NCBI GenBank assembly: GCA_025642075.2
Contig: JAODUO010000185.1
Coordinates: 704,501-768,500, forward strand
Reading direction: 5' to 3'
Length of the DNA stretch: 64,000 nucleotides
Origin: Ridgeia piscesae
Lineage: Eukaryota > Annelida > Polychaeta > Sabellida > Siboglinidae
Shown: piece after piece, positions 50,886-64,000 of the stretch
Numbering within the stretch: the first letter of the stretch is position 1
Layout: every line of letters starts with the position of its first letter
Position numbers and translations under genes: made by a program
The notes under the pieces: generated by a model
Told to the model about the DNA's origin: nothing
The model's database searches: none
Seen by the model: only the letters and a program-made list of their open reading frames with translations

Positions 50886-53283
50886 TTAAGGTTAAGATAA
50901 AGCCAGAAATTGTGAAGCTCATTTATGTAGCGACACTAGAATAAAATAATGCTGTTATGATAATCGCTCAGCTATGCATAGCCATTGCAGATTGAATTTC
51001 GCATGAGCTTCATTTGTGAATTTTATTGGTTACAGGAATTAAAAAAAAATTGATTTTGTAACCTAGTCTATATGAGTGCTTCAAGTTTGGAAAACCCAGG
51101 CAATCGACAAATCACTCACCTAAATATGTGAAATAATTTAGGTGAGCAATTTTTACTTTTGTTTTTATCCATCAGGTGGTGATCTGTTATCCATGTGGCA
51201 AAGCCATTGTATAATTTCGTCATGTGGCTGGTTTCGCAAAGCGATTTGTCATTACAGTTACTTAACATTTTGTGTTTGCGTAAACATCTATGTTTGCATA
51301 TGTACATCTAAACACCCCATCTAAACATATCATGTCAGTCATCTTATTAGCGTTAAGAACATTCTTAGTTGCTTGATGGTGTGCTGGAGACTGCGTGGTC
51401 TGGTGACGGGAGCGATTATCGTAATTAGCACGAGCAACAAATCACTCCCTGGGAACTGACTAGATGGTTGATTTGCATGAGCGATACTTGGATAGGGAGC
51501 GAGAGCGATCACTCGCCTTAAAAATGAAGCCCTGGTATATATCACATAAGGAAAACTTTGGCGGCTGAAAGGTCATTAAGTAGAAGATCGCTTTACTTCC
51601 AATTAATGCAAAAAACAAGTCTAGTAGTAGGTAGTAGTAGGTAGGTAAAGCTATAAAAAATATACATACTTACTATAGTTACGGCCGGACAAAACTGCAA
51701 TTCCTGTCAAATTAAAGTAGGTCTTTATTATCCGAGATTGATGGCCAAGTTTTTGTGCAGAATGCCCTGTTATTTGTTAATTATTAATCGGGGTTATAAG
51801 TCATGAATGATGGACCTCACCTTTGATACCGAATTCGGAAGTGAGCAAACGCCCGGAGACGCGAATCGCGAGAGCAGAAGATGGAAACAGTTGATTTCCT
51901 GGCATAAATGTGTACGCCAGTGCGTTCCAGTGACAGCGCTAACATAACCACATTTTATTAGCTACATTAAATGCTTTCCATAATCTCGGGGAAGTCTTAC
52001 CTATTTTGTGAACGGCACTTACTTGCTATATTTATGCAGAACTTCGTTTACATACACCTTCGTACATTTCGCCACGTACCGAAAACCAGGACAAACCTGT
52101 CATTGCTTATTGTTACGGCGCATGTCATTGGACAGTTAAATAGATCAAAGGTCATTCTCCTGACTTGTTTGTATGTTATCATTCTTTTTATAACTGCATA
52201 CTTAGTTGTAGCTTCCATTATGCGGTATCTTTGATACTCTTTTGTCATTAAACTATGTTTCCCTTGAATCTTTTATTTTAATTGCTATGTTATACATCTG
52301 GTGCACTTGATATTCAGCTGGTATATTTACATGCGATGTTTACTAATTGGCAGTGTAACCCCTAGTTTTCCATCTGGGCCTTTCACATCCAACGTCGACT
52401 GGTCGAGTAACTCAAGTCTCACGTCTCAATCTTATTGACTAGTATGAAATATTCATCGCCATTTGAACGAAAAATAATGTCCATGAATGATGTGCCCTCA
52501 AAAATGTCGTTAATCCCTAACTGCCTTAATTATATCTGCTATGTGCACCCTGTATTGTAGACTCTAAGCCTACGTATAGGCCTATACGTCCATTTCATAT
52601 TTGGAATTATCGTTTTGGAATATGTGCGCCAGCAGTTTCGGGAAATACTCCTCTAGAAAGTGGCACAGTTACAAATTCCAGATATTTGAGGTAGCTAATA
52701 ACATGTTTGGTTTAAAGATGTCAAGAAATTAAGTACATAGGGTTTAATTTCGATGACGATCGATGATCTAGACCATTAGACAAATTACAACCAAATTAAA
52801 CCAACTATGGGAACCTCGATCTATACTTTTAAAGAACAAAGATATACATATTATTATTATTATGTCCACGTGAAGTAGACAGTTTCGTCAACCTCAAGAT
52901 CTACCCTTTTTTTAAAGTTCTAAATATGTAAAGCTTATATGCATGCTGCTGTGTCTACCAATAAAAGATCTACCTACGGTGTGGTCAGACGGAGCGCAGG
53001 TGGTATACTGTGCCATACATGCATGCATGATCGAACCGCGCTAGCTCGAGCATGTACATAGTTCGATAACGCTGGAGATTACCTTTCACACCACAGACGA
53101 CTTTATGCCCCAAGGTACTCTTCCTCTACATCCCCCCCGTCTCTCTCTCTCTCTCTCTCGGTCTCAGTTGCAACGATCTCCATCTCCCTCCCTTCCCCTA
53201 CCTCAATCCCTGTCCATGTCCTTGTCCCTGTCTCTCTCATTATCCCTGTCCCTCTCCCGCTCATTCCCCCTCCTCTCTGCCTG
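50886..53283. other. SEL1L upstream region, no gene seen
   Basis: AT-rich sequence that should contain the SEL1L 5' UTR exon or promoter. I found no CCAAT-N9-CCACG stress element by eye. A short CpG-containing patch lies at about 51835-51885, and a CT-rich lead-in starts near 53130. Confidence 0.35.
51110..51150. repeat. Hairpin-forming inverted repeat
   Basis: Arms AATCACTCACCTAAAT and ATTTAGGTGAGCAATT (one or two mismatches) flank a spacer of about 9 bases. Perhaps a transposon remnant; function unknown. Confidence 0.5.
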
Positions 53284-53533
53284 TCTCTCACTCACTCACT
53301 CACTCACTCACTCACTCACTCACTCACTCACTCACTCACTCACTCACTCACTCACTCACTCACTCACTCACTCACTCACTCACTCACTCACTCACTCACT
53401 CACTCACTCACTCACTCACTCACTCACTCACTCACTCACCATACCACTACTCACCACTCCTACTCACCTACTCACCACTCATACTCAGACTCATACTCAT
53501 ACCACTCACCATCTCTCACGCTCTCACCTCTCA

Positions 53534-53591
<58 letters not shown>

Positions 53592-53592
53592 T
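53284..53592. repeat. (CACT)n and (CT)n microsatellites
   Basis: A pure CACT tetranucleotide tract of about 155 bp, then degenerate CACT-like sequence, then a CT tract at about 53533-53588. The plus-strand frame 53105-53599 is an artefact. Confidence 0.96.
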
Positions 53593-53869
53593 CTGCTAAA
53601 GATTGCGACATGCAAAATGTGTTGTCAAGCAAGGAACACAGCCATATTAATTCTGTCAGCCGTGTTAGGATAATGTGCACAACCATAGATATTGTAAAAG
53701 AGAGATACTTTGTTAACAGTAAAAGTTCAATAATGGTGACGATTGTTTACCTATGGATTCCCTTCATCGCCAAGTGGAATGGGTTTTAAAAGAGGATGTA
53801 AAATGTTCGAATGTCTCATACATACACATAAAAGTAATTAATCAGGAGCATGCCGTGTATACTGGGAAA

Positions 53870-53975
53870 CGATCAACAGGCCGCCATTTTTCATGACGTC
53901 GTCTTTTCGTCATATACCCGTAGCGTGTCGCCTTGGTTACCGCCGACGCAAAGTCAAAGCAGCGGCCGACAGGTA
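53870..53975. promoter_or_regulatory. CpG-dense promoter-like patch
   Basis: About a dozen CpGs in 100 bp within AT-rich DNA. It contains a YY1-type AAAATGGCGGCC (minus), a CRE-like ATGACGTC and a plus-strand 5' splice site GACAG then GTAACT at 53972/53973. This combination looks like a housekeeping promoter with a short non-coding first exon, on the plus strand or bidirectional. It is 3.6 kb upstream of the SEL1L ATG and could serve that gene, but this is inference. Confidence 0.4.
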
Positions 53976-54099
53976 ACTAGAGACGCATGTTTTTTATTGT
54001 ATAATAATATAGCTTAACCATTTTAATAACATATGTAATTATGTTTGCGAATACATGTGTATGACATATACTAGTGCCATTTAAACATGGCAAGGTACG

Positions 54100-54173
<74 letters not shown>
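54100..54173. repeat. (TA)n microsatellite
   Basis: A pure TA tract of about 37 units. Confidence 0.97.
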
Positions 54174-54177
<4 letters not shown>

Positions 54178-54179
54178 GA

Positions 54180-55033
54180 GAAAGACATAAGTATGTCAAC
54201 CAGTAAGGCGGTAGATAGCATTGCTATGCATGGTTGTTTACAATTCGCAATATCATGATGATAGACGCGGGAACGGGGGGTAGGAGGGCAGCAGATGTCC
54301 CTTGGCATTTTGGTGTGGGGAAAGGTATATGGTTCTGCCCTCCAGCAAAGCCGGAGTAACGACAAGCCGGTGGGAACATGTGTCAGTAGGGCGCAAATAC
54401 AAAGAAACGCGTTGGAGAATACGGACACAAAGGTGTCGCTGCTCCAACCAGAACCTTCTGCTCCGTACTCCAGCCTCAACCACTTCTGCACTTTGATACA
54501 CTGTGCATGGTAACTGTCAGTCGACAGAAAAGAACTGTTCTTGGCCACCATCTAGTCAAGCACCTGTAGAAATATTTCATCACAGGTCGAGGGAAGGATG
54601 GCAAGGGAACGATGCAGCGCCATGCCGTCCTGGATACACAGGGCATCTTTGGGATATGGCAGATCATCTGGGGTCGCGTCTTCTAGAACGTAGTGCAGAA
54701 TGGCGGCTATATTCGACTTGGAGAACAAAAAAACCCTGGAAGTCGAGGTTGCTTTGCTCCTGATACTGGATGACCTGGAATTATAAATCTGGAATCAATC
54801 CCCAATCACTACAAAATCATCTGAAACAATACCATTTAAGTCACTTAACCAGTATTTGTTTGAAATTGCATTCCAACCGTAAAGTTTGAGAGGTCCCATC
54901 CTCCAGTGATGACTCATGTCTGCCTCCGTCTACGATTACGCAAACTGAGTTTGTATATGGCACATCTCTGACCTCGGATTCCTCAAAATACAGACGCTAC
55001 ATAAATTTACTATTATAATTTGTGCGACACGTG
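54180..55033. other. No recognised gene
   Basis: Moderately GC-rich sequence (54250-54780) with overlapping frames of up to about 100 codons on both strands. The minus strand looks like a decayed coding or transposon sequence with several stops, but no family motif is clear. Confidence 0.3.
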
Positions 55034-55385
55034 AAACAAACAGGACCACTCTACAATGTAACAAACAGGACCACTCTACAATGTAACAAACAGGACCACT
55101 CTTCAATGAAACAAACAGGACCACTCTACAATGTAACAAACAGGACCACTCTACAATGAAACAAACAGGACCACTCTACAATGAAACAAACAGGATCACT
55201 CTACAATGTAACAAACAGGACCACTCTACAATGTAACAAACAGGATCACTCTACAATGTAACAAACAGGACCACTCTACAATGTAACAAACAGGACCACT
55301 CTACAATGTAACAAACAGGACCACTCTACAATGTAACAAACAGGACCACTCTACAATGAAACAAACAGGACCACTCTACAATGCA
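55034..55385. repeat. 25-bp minisatellite, about 14 copies
   Basis: The unit is ACAAACAGGACCACTCTACA plus ATGTA, with ATGTA/ATGAA and GGACC/GGATC variants. Confidence 0.96.
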
Positions 55386-56075
55386 AAAGTGATGGCAAGT
55401 ACTAAAAATGTAACAGTTAAACAAACTAGATCTCGGGTATTGGAACACATGATTACTTTTCCCTGGGATGATGTGAGGGTAACCTTCTTGTTGCAAGTCT
55501 CCATGGCTTTGAGTTTATTCTTCTTGATAGGTTCGAAGAAGATTCATGGCTTACCAAATATATAAGATAAGATAGATAAGATAAGATCAGCTTTATTGCC
55601 ATGTGTTTTCATCGCAGTTACAATAAAACACTGGAATGTGTTGGGTCGTCGTACAAGTATGTTCACCTGACAATACACTCACATGCACCAAACGATTATG
55701 ATAAAATATAATAATACTTAAATTAAATAAATAAATAAGAGCAATCACATACAATAGGTCCAAATAAAAAGTTGTTCTTCAGAACATCGATAAATAACAG
55801 TTGATATGATCTAGTATAATATAAAATCAAGAAATGTAAAACGTAGAATAAAATAATATATAATAAATTATGTTAAGGTACACACATTAAAAACATATTG
55901 GAAAGTGGAATACGTGTGTACTACAGATATTAGAGAAATCACTACACGGCTAGGGGGAAGCTGCTACTAAACCTGTTGGTCCTGGTTTTGATGGATCTGA
56001 ACCCGCGACTAGATGGAAGGGGACAATGGCGTAACCAAGATTTTGCATTGCCACCCGACAACCAAGCAAACTCTG
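55386..56075. other. No gene seen
   Basis: AT-rich DNA with a short GATAA-type run near 55563-55590. No coding feature recognised. Confidence 0.35.
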
Positions 56076-56443
56076 AACACACACGCACACGCACACGCAC
56101 ACGCACACGCACACGCACACGCACACGCACACGCACACGCACACGCACACGCACACGCACACGCACACGCACACGCACACGCACACGCACACGCACACGC
56201 ACACGCACACGCACACGCACACGCAACGCACAGCAACCACAGGACGCACATGCACACGACAGCACACACCGCAACACACACGCACACGCACACGCACACG
56301 CACACGCACACGCACACGCACACGCACACGCACACGCACACGCACACGCACACGCACACGCACACGCACACGCACACGCACACGCACACGCACACGCACA
56401 CGCACACGCACACGCACACGCACACGCACACGCACACGCACAA
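56076..56443. repeat. Two (CACACG)n hexanucleotide blocks
   Basis: Pure CACACG/CACGCA blocks at about 56076-56222 and 56276-56443 are separated by about 54 bp of degenerate CA/CG-rich sequence. The many alternating Arg-Thr, Ala-His and Val-Cys frames are artefacts. Confidence 0.97.
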
Positions 56444-56814
56444 TTCAAACCCAACTCGCTTAAAATGAACATCGACAAGACATCCACGTTCACAGACAAT
56501 GTAGCTGGCAGTTCAGCAAAATCATTCACAGGAGGCGTCACAGTTAGAAAGTAAGAAAAAAGAAACGACACCTTACTAAAGAGACACGAACCCAAAGACC
56601 ACGACAAATACCAACATGTAGTCACGTACTCTGATGAAACAATAATTAAACATCCCTACCGTAACATAGATAATTGGGCTTTAGCGTTCAACCAGTAACT
56701 TCACAACATGTAACGTTGCGTATTACAATTTATAAATTCACGATAGGAAGTGGCATTTTCCCAGTGCAAAATCCACTATATTAATTGTTTTGGTTACAAT
56801 GAGGATTACAACTA

Positions 56815-57311
56815 GGGCAAACGCTTGGAGGAAAGTGGAAGGGGTGATGGGAGACCGACGCAAATAACGTAAATGTAAAGGAAATGTACTCAGCTCGTGT
56901 GAATATATGAATGAACTAGAGACGATGGCACTATCACGGAAACAACAGGAGAAGATTCAGGTTTGCGAAAAACAACCTCGTAATAATAATCGTGGGAGAT
57001 AAGAGAGCTGATAAGAGGAAATAGATTAAATGAGAGTGGATGCCGGAGTGAAGGAAAGGTCTAAGAAGAAATTGATGAGGAATACATGGGCTGGTCATGT
57101 AGAAAATACGGGAGATGAAAAACTGGCAGAGAGCAGATGCCCAGAAGGTGGATGGGAAATGGAGGTGAGGAAGACCGAAATTGCGATGGGGGCTGCATTA
57201 AAAGTGACCTCGAACGAATGGGAGAAGAATGGAAAAAACGACAGAGAGAAGGAATTGGAGACGGCTGACAGAGACTGGAGTAAGAAACAAGTGAGAGGAA
57301 GAAACAAATGA
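56815..57311 (+). mobile_element. Degenerate LINE reverse transcriptase C-terminal fragment
   Basis: The plus strand, with several stops, reads TRANAWRKVEGVMGDRR, CEYMNELETMALSRKQQEK, KLMRNTWAGHVENTGDEKLA, ERMG-like and final EWEKNGKNDREKELETADRDW. These are the ordered C-terminal blocks of a non-LTR reverse transcriptase family common in invertebrates. It is different from the CR1-like copies in this window and lies in the opposite orientation to them. Confidence 0.75.
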
Positions 57312-57631
57312 AAAGGAATTAATGGTTTTATTTTCTTAAATATGAATAACCATTAGCCATCATGCACATTGACAATAATGACATTTTCATTGCTCTGTCA
57401 ACTGTTATACTGCAGCCAGCGACAAAAGTGGAGATTCATAATTTAATCCAATTTGAGTGACGACAATTTTTTGCGAAAGGGTAAGACTGGGAAAGGAACC
57501 CTTACACTGGCATCCTGAAATCCACTGTACTGTGTGACTCTATGAATCAGACAGCCAGCTATTGGTCCTCCGTTCCCCGCCATCCTAATTGTTTTCCGGG
57601 ATTGGGGGCATGGCCCCCTGGCCCCCTCTGG

Positions 57632-58177
57632 TTACGCCACTGGAAGGGGATCAAATAGGACATGGGCAGGATGGGATGAATCATGAGAGATGAGAACGGC
57701 TCTTCCTGACAGGCGCTGCTGATACAATGATTCAAGACTGGGGAGTTCTCTGCCCATTATTCTGGAAGCAGTTTTTACAACTCTGTTCAATCGAACCTTT
57801 TCCTTCACTGTGACAGACCCAAACCATACTGTAAGTGAAAATGTCAGGACACTCTCGATTGCAGCTCTGTAAAAGGTGAGCATGATCTGTGTGGTCAAAC
57901 CAAACGATCTCAACCGTCTTAGAAAGTACAGCCGCTGCTGCGCCTTTTTGACAACAGTATCAATATGTATCTCCCATATAAGATTATTAGAGATTGTAGA
58001 ACCAAGAAACTTGAAATGTTGGACGATTTCAACTGTCCTGCCATCGATTAAAAGAGGCGAGAGTGGAGAAGATTTCTTTCTGCTAACATCTACAATCATT
58101 TCTTTTGTTTTATTTACATTGAGCTCAAGATTGTTTTCGCTGCACCAACTGATAAGGTTACATTCGAACAGTTTCAC
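57632..58177 (-). mobile_element. LINE reverse transcriptase C-terminal fragment, 181 open codons
   Basis: An open frame with LISWCSENNLELNVNKTKEM, FKFLGSTISNNLIWEIH, RLYFLRRLRSFGL and MLTFYRAAIESVLTFSLTVW: the thumb and C-terminal part of a non-LTR reverse transcriptase of the type abundant in fish and invertebrates (L2/CR1/Rex1-like). No stops in 181 codons, so it is younger than its neighbours. The 5' part is missing: the sequence breaks into an ACG triplet run at about 58198-58215. A tail with CCCCCTGGCCCCCTCTGG lies at 57610-57635. Confidence 0.85.
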
Positions 58178-58344
58178 GTATGCAGGTCTATAGCGTTACG
58201 ACGACGACGACGATAAAGCGAAACCTGCCAGCAACTATAACTATTCCCTTTTGCGTGAATCCGTTGTTATTTGAATTCAGTGATGCTCCTAACCAGCTAC
58301 ACGGTAAGTATTTTCACCTGCGACAATTTCTTCTATAACGACAA

Positions 58345-61436
<3,092 letters not shown>

Positions 61437-61755
61437 GTTGTGTTGCGTGCGTGGTGCGTGCGTGTGGTGTGTGTGTGTGAGCGTGCGTGCGTGTCTATAT
61501 GAATTCAACAGTGCAGTCTACAACGTAAGTGGTTCGTGACGTCATGCGGCTTACAATAAGAATGACACTGGTAGGCGAAAATTACAAATGCAAAGATATA
61601 TGCAACCATTTAGATAAGCTGGTCCGACATACCAAATAAAGTTATAGTCAGTCTTGTTTTTAAGAATACACAGATTCGTTGCACTTCATTAAAAGACAAA
61701 CTACTCAAGCTACTTAAAGTTCTATAAAGATGTGTACGACTGAAGATCACCAACA

Positions 61756-62143
61756 TCAGGATCGGTCTTCCACCACAAGTTCGTCGAATCCTGTTTTCTC
61801 ATCAAATGCACGTTCGTAGACGACATTGGTGCATTCCCCGAGCATCACTTCCGCCGTAGTGTACACCAGCAAGTCGCCGATCACGTGACCTCCGACCACG
61901 CGGCCGTCCTTGTCGCCGAGTGACACGTGAAGGTGACCACGATCACCTGATACCGTGCCAGTCAGAGACAGGATCTCGAAGTATTCCTTGAACGTGATGA
62001 CTCTCTACAAAACAAATGATAAATTAAAGATCAATTACCACGTACAGCGCTAAACCAGATTACACTAAAATGAAAGGAACATAGTTATGTATGCAATCAC
62101 GCAGCCAAACACTCACGCATGTACACAGGCACCCACACACACC

Positions 62144-62216
<73 letters not shown>

Positions 62217-62766
62217 GCACGCACGCACGCACAGCACGCACACACACACGTCGCGTCGCGTCGCGTCGCGTCGCGTCGCGTCGCGTCGCGTCGCGTCGCG
62301 TCGCGTCGCGTCGCGTCGCGTCGCGTCGCGTCGCGTCGCCCAGCCCGCCCGTCCGCCCGCCCGCCCGCCCGCCCGCCCGTCCGTCCGTCCGTCCGTCCGT
62401 CCGTCCGCCCGCCCGCCCGCCCGCCCGCCCGCCCCGCCCGCCCGCCCGCCCGCCCGCCCGCCCGCCCGCTCCGCGCCCAAGACCGACCGATATATAGGCC
62501 TACACCGACAATATGAAATTTATGAAACAGTGCACGATTTGCGATCCCTTTTATCATTATTGTTACCTCTTCCTTCCCGGTTACTTTAGCCATGCGCAGT
62601 GTGGCCCGTTGCACACTTCCGCAGCACGTGAGGACGAACGCTGCTTTGAGTCTCTTCTCTTTGGCGAACTGAACGAGCGTCGACCTGAGCTCTTGACCTG
62701 GCGTCAGTCTCAGTGTGTAGCACGTCAACCTACTCGGTGTGGCCTGTCGGACCAACAAGAGCGACA
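61756..62766 (-). CDS. PPC (DUF296) domain protein, last two exons
   Basis: Exons 62567-62766 and 61756-62004 (minus), phase 0 between them, GT-AG, ending TGA. Together they encode a PPC domain: YTLRLTPGQELRSTLVQFAK, AAFVLTCCGSVQRATLRMA, then FEILSLTGTVSGDRGHLHV, GDKDGRVVGGHVIGDLLVYT, AEVMLGECTNVVYERAFDEK and a C-terminus GFDELVVED. The GRVVGGH motif is diagnostic. PPC domains form trimers; plant AT-hook proteins carry them, and free-standing copies occur in bacteria and some animals with no settled function. The 62766 start follows a GTTTCAG acceptor. No ATG begins this frame, so at least one upstream exon (ending phase 1) lies elsewhere, perhaps beyond the right edge. No AT-hook is visible here. 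Confidence 0.88.
62137..62471. repeat. Stacked GC-rich microsatellites filling the PPC-gene intron
   Basis: In order on the plus strand: (CA)n, (CGCA)n, (CGTCG)n of about 18 units at 62249-62338, then (CCCG)n with a central (CCGT)n block to 62471. On the transcribed strand this reads GGGC repeats, GGAC repeats, GGGC repeats, GCGAC repeats, then GT repeats. It makes up most of the 562-bp intron 62005-62566. Confidence 0.97.
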
Positions 62767-62811
62767 CTGAAACGTACAACCCTCAACACTGGTGTTTAGC
62801 AAGAATATATC

Positions 62812-63287
62812 AAGATTGCCACCTACAGAATCAACTCTAGATGGCAGATAGACTAGGAAGCCCTTTCGCTTAGCTAGAGTCCAATCTATCTAAGTGTACC
62901 CCGCCCTTCTTAGGTGTAAGTCGATTTTATTTTAAAATATGTTAACACCACTAACACCTACCCAATCAGCTGATAATATGTTCCATTCATTTACTGTTAT
63001 TTGTGAAAATGAGAATTTTCGAATATCTAATCTACACTGCTTCTTTGCAAATCCATGTCCTCTAGTCATTCTCTATTCCTTAACCGATAAAAAACATTTC
63101 TGTCCATATTTTCATACCCATTCAATATTTTAAATACCTCAATCTGATCTCCTCTCAGTCTCCTGGTTTCTAGTGTTGTTAAACCACATTCTTTTAGACG
63201 CATTTCGTAACTAATATTCCTGAGTTTTTGTATTATTTTGGTGGCTCTCCATTGTACTCTTTCTAGCATATTGAATCAGTTAGGACA
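62812..63287 (-). mobile_element. LINE 3' end, copy 2, with reverse transcriptase C-terminus
   Basis: The minus-strand frame at 63066-63269 reads LERVQWRATKIIQKLRNISY, LTTLETRRLRGDQIEVFKIL and FYRLRNRE, then (past a break) CRLDIRKFSFS and VNEWN: the C-terminal region of CR1/jockey-like LINEs. The remainder to 62812 matches 50612-50885. 5'-truncated at the point where the 18-bp array begins. Confidence 0.85.
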
Positions 63288-63290
63288 TGT

Positions 63291-63835
63291 TTTATGTGGT
63301 GCCCGCCACTCACGTGGTGCCCGCCACTCACGTGGTGCCCGCCACTCACGTGGTGCCCGCCACTCACGTGGTGCCCGCCACTCACGTGGTGCCCGCCACT
63401 CACGTGGTGCCCGCCACTCACGTGGTGCCCGCCACTCACGTGGTGCCCGCCACTCACGTGGTGCCCGCCACTCACGTGGTCCCCGCCACTCACGTGGTGC
63501 CCGCCACTCACGTGGTGCCCGCCACTCACGTGGTGCCCGCCACTCACGTGGTGCCCGCCACTCACGTGGTGCCCGCCACTCACGTGGTGCCCGCCACTCA
63601 CGTGGTGCCCGCCACTCACGTGGTGCCCGCCACTCACGTGGTGCCCGCCACTCATGTGGTGCCCGCCACTCACGTGGTGCCCGCCACTCACGTGGTGCCC
63701 GCCACTCACGTGGTGCCCGCCACTCATGTGGTGCCCGGCACTCATGTGGTGCCCGCCACTCATGTGGTGCCCGCCACTCACGTGGTGCCCGCCACTCACG
63801 TGGTGCCCGCCACTCATGTGGTGCCCGCCACTCAA
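63291..63835. repeat. 18-bp minisatellite, about 30 copies, each with an E-box
   Basis: The unit is GTGGTGCCCGCCACTCAC. The unit junction makes CACGTG; about seven units have CATGTG instead, mostly in the right-hand third. The unit itself is partly palindromic (GTGG...CCAC). Frames in all directions are artefacts. Confidence 0.97.
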
Positions 63836-64000
63836 GCTCTGCAGATAACTGTAAGACGTGCGCTAAGTGGTGCTGTGTCCGGCCCCATCAATAACCTCCA
63901 GTGGCGAATTTCTTAAGTTATTATAAGTGCACCACCATACGCGCATTGTAATTGTAGGCAACCAGCAGTAATGTCACGAACCATGCATTTGGGTCAAGTA

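Noticed and set aside
54180..54780. A coding gene on either strand
   Set aside because: Frames of up to 156 codons overlap on both strands, the longest ends in the TA tract, and stops break the most protein-like strand. No motif recognised.

Overview
This is a window of an invertebrate metazoan nuclear genome. The evidence is small exons with GT-AG introns, animal gene families (SEL1L, PTGR2, C2H2 zinc finger), 3' fragments of CR1/L2-like LINEs, tRNA-derived SINEs, hAT-like and piggyBac-like elements, and a very large load of micro- and minisatellites in AT-rich DNA. A PPC/DUF296 gene with animal-type introns also suggests a non-vertebrate animal. The phylum cannot be fixed by eye.

Layout. 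1-5.6 kb: the 5' five coding exons of a PTGR2-type 15-oxoprostaglandin 13-reductase (minus strand, leaving the window at base 1), with a piggyBac-like element in one intron and a 1.6-kb minisatellite in the first. 5.6-8.5 kb: foldback/inverted-repeat elements and a long CA tract. 8.6-9.4 kb: a nine-finger C2H2 protein (minus). 10-13.5 kb: a SINE, and a hAT-like element that contains a LINE fragment. 14-16.5 kb: stacked microsatellites, then a GC-rich orphan locus with two overlapping minus-strand reading frames. 16.7-25.5 kb: a second SINE copy running into a 2.1-kb array of its own tRNA-like head, a 36-bp array with block structure, and a G-rich array. 28.7-50.2 kb: a complete SEL1L gene (minus), rebuilt here as 20 coding exons. 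50.2-61 kb: its upstream region, a CpG-rich promoter-like patch, LINE fragments, more arrays and a suspicious A155-G52 tract. 61.7-62.8 kb: the last two exons of a PPC-domain gene, separated by an intron made almost wholly of GC-rich microsatellites. 62.8-63.8 kb: a LINE 3' end and an array of CACGTG sites.

The most notable gene is SEL1L. Its Sel1-repeat part and membrane anchor are conserved, but about 940 acidic, low-complexity residues precede the repeats, and inside them I see two or three diverged copies of a small module. The model has one frameshift, an extra base in exon 5, most simply an assembly error. The genes do not form an operon or an evident pathway. SEL1L acts in ER-associated degradation, PTGR2 in prostaglandin catabolism, and the zinc-finger and PPC proteins are probably nucleic-acid-related.

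Most long open frames here are artefacts of tandem repeats, either because the unit length is a multiple of three or because the unit lacks stops. Several arrays sit inside introns, and at least two appear to have grown from recognisable local sequence: a SINE head and a splice-acceptor region.
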